Shown piece by piece: positions 54,370 to 64,000 of a stretch of 64,000 bases of DNA. The stretch comes from Apostichopus japonicus. Lineage: Eukaryota; Echinodermata; Holothuroidea; Aspidochirotida; Stichopodidae. Location of the stretch: positions 7,253,001 through 7,317,000 of the forward strand of contig NC_092579.1 of NCBI RefSeq assembly GCF_037975245.1. Reading direction: 5' to 3'. The notes under the pieces were generated by a model that saw only the letters and a list, made by a program, of their open reading frames with translations, made no database searches and was not told where the DNA came from. Made by a program: the position numbers and the translations under genes. Position 1 is the stretch's first letter. The number at the start of each line of letters is the position of its first letter.

Positions 54370-55677
54370 AACAAAGTGAATTTTATTTTAGGGTGTTCTA
54401 AGCAACACTTTTATTAAGAAATGATGTTGCCCCCAGAGGTGGACTACGGAACTCAAAAACTAAAGGGATTTTTGCCTTATGCCCCACGGTCTACTAGTGG
54501 TCCTGTTCTGGGCGGGTGACAGTGTCTTTTTGTAAAACGATGTTTTTATTTTCCTTGGCCAGTCTCTCAATTGACGATTTTGAGATAAAAGGATCGTGTT
54601 ACGTCATATAGTGAACAGACACCGCCCGGCTGTACGACGAAAACTCAGCACAGCAGGCACCGTGGTTGTTTATTAATTATTTAATATCCGCCTAATTATC
54701 TCATATATTTTCTCCTCCTCCTCCTTGTTTTCTAGACCTCTAGACTAACATTAGTTTGCCTCAGGTTCTTCAATGCGTATTATTGTCTCTATCTTTCCTT
54801 TGCATTCTGCTAAGATTGAAGTAACTTGATTTGCATTCAAATTGAAAAGGTCATGTCAGTTAAAGTGTAAGATATAACTCTCGGTGCAAGACACTGGCAT
54901 CCCACCCCTCCCTCTCCCCTTCCTTTCTCCTAGTAAGTTAATTGCAATCGGGACCTTTGGATGCAAAGGTTGGGATGACGTCACTGGAAGTAATGAAGAG
55001 GAACTATAGGTCAACGCAGGCTATATAATATGTTGCTTTTATTACCTTCTGCATCTCTGTGTGTTGGTATTAAACTATTGGTATATATATGCAAATAACT
55101 ATACCAAAAGAAAGAAACTATACTTTAGGGATTAAATGAGATGTCTGACTGAATGAGCTGTCTGTGGCTTAATTGTGGTGTTATTTTATTCTAACTCCAC
55201 GTATACTCATAAATAATTACGAATATGTATATAAAGGTCGCTCTTTTTGTTATACACACACACATCATAATTATAACTTTATAATATATATATATAGTTA
55301 TAGTTATATATATATATATATATATATAGTTATAGTTATATTTATAGTTATAGTTATATATAGTTAAATATAGTTAAATATAGTTATATAGTTTGAGTCA
55401 TATACATAGTTATATATAGTATATATAACTATACATATAGCTATATAAAGATAGATATAGTTTCTCAAGTAAATCCTTCATGGAGAACTTGGCGTAAATA
55501 CATAAGCCTACATATAACAAATACGCAACCTTGATGAACCGGCAACTAGGTGATACTTCCATGCTGACAGTAGTCCAACAGAACTACGTACTCTGAATCT
55601 AAGTTTACCATTCAAACGCCAGTCTGTATCAACTGTATCAAAGCATTCCTACCTCGACACCATGAACTATGATGAAT
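54370..55677. other. Spacer between F6 and the second K2P gene
   Basis: A near-identical repeat of 19357-20653. The TATAGTTATA field at 55287-55460 is longer than in the first copy. No gene. Confidence 0.6.
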
Positions 55678-58272
55678 TTATACCCGTCCGGCTTCTCTTT
55701 CGGTGCTAAACTTTGTTATTGACAATGCATTGGATTTGATATTTGTAACAAGTTTAATAAACCTGGCCTGTAACAAGGTGATACACATTGACAAACAGCA
55801 GAGACCTACCAGTGTGTATATCATACAAGGAAAAAGAGAGTTATTCTCGATATGTTTTATGGGATAAAAGTCCCCGAATCCAATCGTAGTCAGAGTGATA
55901 AATGTGAAATAAAACGCTCCTAGGTAACTCCATCCTTCAGAGAGCGAAAAACTTAAAGCACCAATGCACATGTAACTCACTATGAAAAGAATAATGACAA
56001 CGAAAAGGGACGTTCCCATTATAGTCTTCTTCTAATACGCTTGCCAAGTAACTCGGTTGTATCTGAAGGATGATCCGCGATTCCCTTTGATTCACAGGAG
56101 ACGTTGCAGATCCGTCGAATTTCCTGTCGTCGTTTCCTCCCTCCACGGCATTGGTATCACCTGCAGGCATAGGCAGCCCCCCCCCCCCCAACCATATTTT
56201 TTGGTGAAAATTCGGGCAATATTCTGAGAATTTTTCGGGCACCTACTGGAAGAATAATAATTTGCAGTGTGTTTTTTTTTTTTTTTTTTGGTGAAACTTC
56301 GGCAATATGCTGAAAAATTTTCAGGCATCTATTGAAAGAATAATAATTTGCAATGGTTTTCAATTTTTTGGGTGAAAATTCGGGCAATATGCTGAGAATT
56401 TTTTCGGGCACCTACTGAAAGAATAATAATTTGCAGTGTGTTTTCAAGTTTTTTGGTGAAAATTTGGGCAATATGCTGAGAATTTTTCGGTCACCTACCA
56501 GTGTCGTCGCATCCATACAGTCAGAGGGGCGGATGACCCCCTGACGGACTCAAATGGACTGCTGGCGCCCTTTTCAGCTTTTTTACCACTTTTTTACTTA
56601 TTTTACTTATTCACGATGATTGACTTTTTTATTGCGCTCTGAAATACCAATTGACATTTGTCACATTTTGTTGGTGCAATTTTCTGATAAAATTGGCGAT
56701 GACACCTATTTATTCTTCGTTTATCTGCAAATTAGCAAGGCCTGGAAAGGGTCATTTCCGGCGATCTAGGGAGTATCTTTACTCAAAAAAAAATTCTGTA
56801 CGCTCCGCGCCAACCTGTGGTGGCGCTCCGCTTAGATAGTGTCGAAAGCGCCCCTACAGACCATTCTCTCCCCCTGACCAATACCCCTAGCTCCGCCACT
56901 GGCACCTACTGAGAGAAGAAGAATTTGCAATGTATTTTACAATGGTTAAACATATATTATTATCATTGTTGTTGTAACGACTTCCCCAATAATTATAACC
57001 AATATGGAAGGGTATTAACACGAAAAATGGTTGTACGTTATTGGCATGTGATGTAATAACGGAAGAATACCTATATGATATGCACATTTAACATGTGGAA
57101 CGTGCGCGGAGCGCGCGAAAAATTTTGGTTATATTTTTCGGGCAAGTCGTTACAGCCCCCCCAAATCAAATGAGGCTCCTCCGCCTATGCCTGCAGGGTC
57201 GCGATAAACCGCATGAGAGTCCTGATGCACCGCGGTAGAATCACTAGACTCGGTGTCCCCGAACGACATGAAACCTGCCCGAGCCATCTTACCACGACAC
57301 CTCAATCGGATAGATGAAGCGATGAAAGAGGCCAGTCGGGCGAGCAAGCCGCCCATGTCGGCGAAGAGGAGAAATGATAGGGGTACCCCAATAGCGCTAT
57401 AGATGACTACTGCTATCTTTCCCATTGTTGTCGCTGGAACCGATACACCGTATCCTGTATATATGAGAACATATTACAGAGTGTATAACAATAACAGGCA
57501 AATTATTCAAGTAGCCCGTATTAAGTTGAGGACGAAATCATTATTTTGCTAGATGACTGCTGTTAACGCCATAACTTGAAAATTAGCAACCTTAAACAAA
57601 CCAATGTTATCTTTCCCGCTGTTAAACTGATAAAGCCGTTAAACACGCAAAATAATCTGTGCCTGTCTTAGTGCTTACATAACGTTTACATAAGTAAACA
57701 TATTCAGTCTCGAAATAATGTTGATCCAACCTTAAGTATAGTTTGATTTCAAAAGTAGTTCCTACTGAATATGGTTTTACCTAATGGGGTCCCTGCAGTC
57801 ACAATCACTCCGTAAAGTGTATAGCAAAAGTGGTAACATATCGTACGAAACTGTTCAAAGTACCCCACGGTCCCACCCCCACTCTAATATCAGCAGTCGT
57901 TCAAATTTTAGCAATTTTTGATTATGTGATCATAACGTGGTTATTAAATTTCTGAAATCACCAGGCTTCGACGTAATCTGTTCAATGCAATTTCTTATTG
58001 TAAATATTTACTAGCTCCTGTAACAGAGTATCTAGTAGAGTCGCCTGCTCGGGTGCTGCCTCGGAGCAGTTCATGAGCAGTGTCTTGATCTCTTCACGTA
58101 AGGACTCTTCTCTATTGTCAAACTGAGCAACGGCCTTTTTTTCCGATGTGTTCTCCAGGAAGTGGAAGAGCAAGCTGCCTGCGAACAGGTAACTGAAGTA
58201 AAAGATGATCAGCGCCACATGAGGGACAGATAGCTTTAGAAGGGCCGTCGTCCTTGGAGATAAACACGCCAT
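55678..58272 (-). CDS. Two-pore-domain (K2P) potassium channel, four exons, copy 2
   Basis: Exons in coding order: 58272-58012, 57883-57781, 57454 to about 57210, and 56031-55678, with the same borders as copy 1 at an offset of about 35,020. Filters read TPLGYG (exons 2 and 3) and TTIGFGD (exon 4). Only a few residues differ from copy 1: HVALIIFY for HVALVIFY in TM1, HQDSHA for HRGSHA in the linker, PIKHIENN for PITHIENN after the second pore, and PCMIYTL for PCVIYTL in TM4. No stop or frameshift is seen, so both copies could be functional. The hAT-like insert is retained. The same doubt about the exon 3 donor applies. Confidence 0.73.
56168..57189. mobile_element. hAT-like element in K2P copy 2
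   Basis: This is the duplicate of 21144-22169, with the same CCTGCAGG flanks (56160-56167 and 57190-57197). It differs in C- and T-run length and a few bases. Confidence 0.65.
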
Positions 58273-58913
58273 ATTGGTTCCGCAATCTACATAGAATAAA
58301 GGAAAAGAAAGGAAAACGTCAAGGCAAATAACATACAATGATACACACCCTCGCTATAGGAAACATCCATAGGAAATGTTCTTAATGTCACTAAAGGTTA
58401 TACTCGAAGGTAGTGTATTTCAAGTTTTGTTCGTGGATATATCCATGCACTTTATATTGGATATACTCTTACAATTAATCCCAACAGTGATAATGAAGGT
58501 GGCATCATACAGAAGGTTGATAGTATATAATTATGTTACTGCCCCCAATATTCAAGGACATCTTTCTGCAGTCATTTGTTAGTTTATATCTGCCCAATAA
58601 AAGTAATAAAAATTACTTCAACTTCCAGCACAACCTTATAGGCAGATTTGTTGAGGTGATATGTCGTTATACGCAGTCCAGCAGAAAGGAATGTTCGAGT
58701 GCCAGCACATTCATTTATAATGTATTCCGGCTTTTCACATTTAAAATATGATACATAGAATGCTAGTTTAATGCAAGTTAATCAGCTATTACAGTGCTCC
58801 AGAAACTTGATAAGTATAGTTGACGGTTAGGGCGTCATTTCTAAAGAAACTGTTTCTAATTTTATAATTTTGTTGTGCCTAAAGTAAATTTAAAACATGA
58901 AAGGGGTACAATT

Positions 58914-59156
58914 GGCGGAGTGTATAGCCTAGTGGTTAACGCCGGCGTCTCCCAGTCATGAGATCCCCGGTTCGATTCCCAGCCGACAGCAAGGTGTGTC
59001 GTCTGGCAAGGGTTTTGTTCAATAACAACTTCCCGACATGGACGTTAAATGGATGTGTGCCGAGAGATTGGCTTCAGTCAGCTTGCGAGTCTATAAGCCT
59101 CCATGGCTTCTTTCGCGAGTTCCTGCTTGCGGGAAGATCACATATACATACATACA
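58914..59156 (+). mobile_element. tRNA-derived SINE, copy III of block B
   Basis: Orthologous to 23903-24145, with TACAATT on both sides (58907-58913 and 59157-59163) and intact A and B boxes. Confidence 0.9.
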
Positions 59157-59520
59157 TACAATTCGAGGATTTCTTGTATTCTCGTCCCGAAAGGGCACCG
59201 AATTTTAAAATAAAGAGGGAGGAGGAAAGATGATCATAGTAATAGGCTAGCACGACTCCCATATCAAGTCGCTACTAAAGGGTGGATGAGAAAGCGGAAG
59301 TTGTGGATGGTTATACTATATCCTCATAAACTTTATTAGTTTTGCAAGCCGGTTCTAAATGAGTATAAGTGAAATCAACAAAATATAAAATCGAGCAGAA
59401 CATGACGAATCAAATATTGTTTGAGATTATTTAAAATCTGGGACACAAGGACCACGAATAGCGGATTAGCATGCATAATAAAAACAGATTGGCAGAGAAC
59501 AAAGAACGAATTAACCTTAC

Positions 59521-59610
59521 CTTGTCACGAATATGAAAGCCTCACGTTCTGATAATCCAACAACAAAGCAGGTTTGTATACAGAGCTTTCACTCCTGTGC
59601 AGGTAAATCT
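59521..59610 (-). other. Possible 5' noncoding exon of K2P copy 2
   Basis: Same ACAAG then GTAAGG donor as at 24510; the upper edge is unknown. Confidence 0.35.
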
Positions 59611-60644
59611 CTCCAAGATACTAATTAACGTGCAAACTAAAGACGATCACTGGTGCGAAACCACATGTGTGGATTCTGCAAGTTTGGTTCAACAATTGAA
59701 GTTGCAAGCATCGTCAAAGTGTATGCAACACACTGTATATAGCTGAAAACTATATAACGTTATACCTCATTATACAACTTGGATGGGTCACGTAATCATA
59801 TACTTCAAGTTTGTCGGAACTCAATCACGTCAGATGGTGATCTTGAGGTGGGGGCACCCCCTGGAACTTGCGACGAAAGTAAATGCACCTGTGCGTATAT
59901 CATATACTCGACATCCATTCAACTGAAGGAGTTGCTGACAAATTAAATCTGTCGTTTCTCGAACTGTTGAAAATGTAATAAACTACAGTGTATTTAGGCA
60001 CTTCACTGTCCACTCAAGCGTAGCGATTTCTTACCCCATTGGTTGTCGTTAACTATATATATATAGGCCTACACGTAAATGACATACTAAACACACGTTA
60101 AATACAATCATTCGAAGTTACGTAATGTACTTATGGGCATTGAGTACATATTATGAGTGTTTTTGTCATTTTTAAACAAGCCTGTTAACAGGTTGATACA
60201 GGGCCCAGATCAGTGTTCAATCCCGATAATTAACTTATAGGTTTTAAAACGAGGGTAATTTAATCGGCGAATTCAGAGAAGGTCCATCTCTAGAAAAGTT
60301 AGGTCCCTGCATTATCATATACAGGCAACGCCCCCATCACATATCATTACTTAGCCTGCATATATGCCTCTCCATCAGTGTAAGAAAAGTGTACTGGCGT
60401 TTCAAATGAAGTCGTAAACTTTGTCCCGCGGTCCTCAAGGAAACAAAAACATGTTGCCGAGTCAAAAATTCAATTCAGGAGAGGGATTTAATTTGGTCTG
60501 CGACGAGTGTAGTGTATGATATTGATAATGATCAGTATGCATGCAGAGAAACTGCAGGTTCTGAAATCAGGATTAGACGGCAAGAACTCAACCTAAAAGC
60601 ATGCATGTCACTTTGTACACTATTTTACTTGAGTATGAAGTATT

Positions 60645-61085
60645 GAGATATGTCAAGACATCTACTCGTATATAATTAGGTTGAATTGCATAGTAATGCT
60701 AACAACATTTGAATTTTGTGTAAAGTTGAAAGCGGTGTATACACCTCCAACCCCCTCCCCTCCCCTCCCCTCCCCTCCCCCTCCCCTCCCCTCCCCCACA
60801 CACACCATTTTGAGATATGTCAAGACATCTGCTCGTATATAATTAGGTTGAAATGCATAGTAATGCTAACAACATTTGAATTTTGTGTAAAGTTGAAAGC
60901 GGTGTATACACCTCCAACCCCCTCCCCTTCCCCTCCCCACACACACCATTTTGAGATATGTCAAGACATCTGCTCGTATATAATTAGGTTGAAATGCATA
61001 GTAATGCTAACAACATTTGAATTTTGTGTCTAGTTGAAAGTGGTGTATACACCTCCAACCCCCTCCCCCACACACACCATTTTGA
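60645..61085. repeat. VNTR, three units of about 140-155 bp
   Basis: Counterpart of 25635-26075. The first unit has a longer CCCCTC run here (60751-60797), the main length difference between blocks II and III in this stretch. Confidence 0.85.
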
Positions 61086-63774
61086 TCGCGTTTATGGTGG
61101 AATGTACACTAGTTTTAAAGGGATATTCCGGAGGTTTAGGTCGATTGATTGGTCGTTATTGATTAACGCCAGGGGGTTGAAACGGATGAAGCACAGGCCT
61201 CGGAGCATAAGAACAGTCCACAGCACGTTGCGTTCAAAAGTGACAGGTTACATATTGTCAAGAATAAAAGATGTATAGGAACCGAAATCATAACGCTAGT
61301 GCGGTCTCGCCTTTTCTCTCTTCAGGGACCCCGTCATCTAATTATGGGCTTCGTAAGCTCCCCCTTCCCCTCCCCTACCCCCAGAAAACATATAAATGAA
61401 TAAAATAAATTTTAAAATTGTTGCGTCGATGGCATTAACCCCTCCTATTAATTTACTAAATAAACAAGCATAAGAAGGAAATACATTCCTATAGGAAATG
61501 TCGGTGTAATCTATTTTTGCAGCTGAAAATCTCTACGAGAAAACAGAAAATATGTAAAAATGTTGCATTTTTGACGGGAGGGGGGGGTCACGTGCTTGGG
61601 TAACCTTACACCAACTACCAATATATCTTTGCAATTACCTTCCCCCTCCCTCCGTCATATCAACGAGTGCAACAACGCTGCAGAAGCTCAGCTAAGCTTC
61701 TATTTGAGAAACTTGTTTTGATTGGCAATATTTCTTTATTTTATCCATTTGTTTGTGTTAAATATATATAAGATATAGGCTAGGAGGGATAACACGTGTG
61801 ATTTCCTTTCTTCCCATCTCCTTTTCTATTGTATTTTGCTCCTTCTCAGAAGATATAGTTTAATACAATGTTAGAAAGTTGAAAACATGTGTTTTGAAAA
61901 ATGAAATCAAGATAAATGTAATTTTTATATTTTTATTGAAATAAACAATGATGATTAAAAGTTTGAAACAAATTTGAAAAGTCAAAAGGCTATAATTACC
62001 GCTAATTTGTGTTCTTGAATACTTAAAATACAGAGCTGCATTTGTTGTATCTTTAAACCAGAATGCAAAACTGTATTGAGGTTTGATGACTTTATTGTGA
62101 CAGGTGTGAGGCAAGGTTATCCCTGTAAGATATCTTGAGAAAGTTTTGTTTATTCTGCAGATACTATTGACCCTTGATGAATTTTGATCTTCACAAAATT
62201 AATACATTTGTACTCAAAATGACACCATCTCATGGAAGTAGGAGACTTGTCAATGTTACATTTCCTAAGCTATGGTGGTCACAACGTTTTCAAATTTGAG
62301 TCAGTGGACGTTAGACGACCTTTGGCCTCAGCTAATTTACCAAGGGATTTGTCCAACTCAGAATGGGTAGAAGGTTTCCGTTTCCATTGTTTTATCCTGT
62401 TGACTTCAGATAACTCTTTACATCGAATAAAGTCAATAAGGTCCTTATCTATAATATGGGCAACCTACATGCCAAGTATAAGGGTTGCCAATGATTCACT
62501 TTTAGAGATATGGGTGTTACAAGAAGTCAGCGAACACACATGCACAGAGCCGTATATCTATGACTCTGCAAAGTCTGCATATACATAATCATACACGCCA
62601 TAATGAGTTCATATGTTTGGTTTGTGATTGAATTTTTACTGTCACAAAAATATTTTATGCAATAGATCGTTGTACTAATTTCTATAGGGATAAAGCATGC
62701 CCCATTCAAACACAAAGAAACAACAGTATATACACCTCGTATAGTTATCATTCATGCAGTAATAGCTACATAGACGTAAACAAATAAAATCGTGTCCTAA
62801 AATGCTTGTGGATATTGCTGACACAACATTGATCACGAAAATTGCACCTTAACAATAATAAAACGACATGAAACTTGTATTCAATCCCCGCACCACAGAG
62901 AAATATTAAAGAGCAGAAATCGGAATCGGCTCCAACAATATAGGTCATTCTCAAATGTCTTATTCCACACACAAACTGTTGTGAAAAGTTCAAGTTGCAA
63001 GATTCCCAAATGAAGCGAAAATTAAGATGCTACTCACACCAAAACGCATACTGGTCATGAACACTGCAAAGTTGAACAACAAATTTCATGATCATTGCAT
63101 ATTATCTGGGACCTACATTTCATCGAAACTGAAAATTCTACAGAAGGCCCTGTTTTGGGTCCTCACATGACGACAAAATATTTTTCCTGAACATCTTTCC
63201 TTCACCACCAGTCAAACGTGATATTCACAACATTGCAGCAGATTGGACAAACGCTCTAGGAGGAGCATTTTTTTAAGGCTTTCAGAAAATGAACTCTCGT
63301 GACCTCAAATGACCTTCAAAATGACAAAAATATGATCACTTGTATGCAACAGTAACTCAAAAAAACCACTGACGAAATTTCAGCCAATTTGACTGGAAAA
63401 TGCAGTCATTCAAACACGGCGGCAAAAAGTGACAGAATTGTGGCAGCATCGCCCGATAGGCTCTTGTAAAACTGTTCTCGTATACATGTACGCTTCGCCA
63501 GTCTGCCGCAGTAAACTGAGTACTCGGCACTTTATAGCCACTCACTGTATATTAAGGATGCATATGATGGCTCTGATGATAGCCTCCCTCTAAATATAAC
63601 AAAGCAGAGCTCACATATGTTTTTCTTCAAGAGAGAGCCTACCCGTACAAACTGATTTTCCTGTTGCATAAGGTCCACACTCTTCTTTTACACTTTAGAT
63701 TTAAACTGCTGTAATTGAACCAAGTCTATCACAGGCCGCGTATCGTTCGTCAGCACCCGTACTATACCCTTCTC

Positions 63775-64000
63775 TTGTGTCTATGTGTGTGTATGGGTGT
63801 ATGAATGTACGTATGTATGTATGTATTTAGATCCTATAGATGCAAGCAGGAACTCGCGAAGAAGCCTCATTGGCTTATCAAAGCCGCAAGCTGATCGAAG
63901 TCAGTCTCTCAGATTCATATTTAACGTCTATGCTTATGAATTTTCAATTGTCAACAACTCTGTAACTGGACGACATACATTAATCTCGAACTGGGGACCT
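63775..64000 (-). mobile_element. Diverged tRNA-derived SINE, truncated by the window end
   Basis: Orthologous to 28775-29046. The TATG tail and body are present; the tRNA-like head lies beyond 64000. Confidence 0.7.

Larger units (their letters stand above)
58339..64000. repeat. Block B, copy III (cut by the window end)
   Basis: Near-identical to 23319-28997, offset 35,004-35,021. It ends inside the minus-strand SINE. A fucosyltransferase corresponding to F3 is expected at about 64,550-66,020, outside the window. No gene is seen inside this part. Confidence 0.9.

Overview
The window looks like nuclear DNA of an animal, most likely a marine invertebrate; an echinoderm such as a sea cucumber is my guess, at low confidence. 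The reasons are spliced genes with GT-AG borders, abundant tRNA-derived SINEs, decayed non-LTR retrotransposons, long AT microsatellites, and no bacterial operons or ribosome binding sites. I see no virus, plasmid, rRNA or CRISPR array.

Two gene families carry the content. The first is a cluster of GT10-type alpha-1,3-fucosyltransferases (type II Golgi enzymes using GDP-fucose). There are six copies, called F1 to F6 here. F1 (12177-13646) and F3 (29548-31017) are on the minus strand, single-exon, 489 codons, and intact. F4 (40842-42203) and F5 (47409-48770) are on the plus strand, 453 codons, and intact. F2 (18322-19356) and F6 (53327-54369) are plus-strand copies cut at the same codon, with the same foreign 18-residue tail apart from one residue; F6 also has a one-base frameshift. 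The second family is a two-pore-domain potassium (K2P) channel on the minus strand, in two copies (20654-23252 and 55678-58272). I reconstruct four coding exons and a possible 5' noncoding exon.

Layout: 1-6.23 kb is a gene-poor stretch of SINE, minisatellites and dispersed repeats. 6.23-14.5 kb is 'block B' copy I, ending in F1. 14.5-15.95 kb is a short unassigned piece plus AT/GT microsatellites with palindromes. 15.95-19.36 kb holds F2, 19.36-23.3 kb the first K2P gene, and 23.3-32.05 kb block B copy II with F3. 32.06-38.53 kb is a single candidate 6.5-kb DNA transposon with CACTG ends and a decayed multi-exon gene. 38.6-54.4 kb is a tandem array of about 6-kb units, each a plus-strand fucosyltransferase with 5' flank and, after F4 and F5, LINE debris. 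54.4-58.3 kb holds the second K2P gene, and 58.3-64 kb block B copy III, which runs off the window before its expected fucosyltransferase.

The 18.3-29.0 kb stretch recurs at 53.3-64.0 kb, offset about 35.0 kb, with very few differences, so the locus is either a recent segmental duplication or an unresolved haplotype duplication in the assembly. Copy I of block B is older: it lacks a SINE that both younger copies carry, has its own MITE, and has one VNTR unit instead of three. The locus grew by inverted and direct duplication, and the mosaic similarity of its members suggests gene conversion and unequal crossing-over. All exon borders and repeat identities were read by eye.
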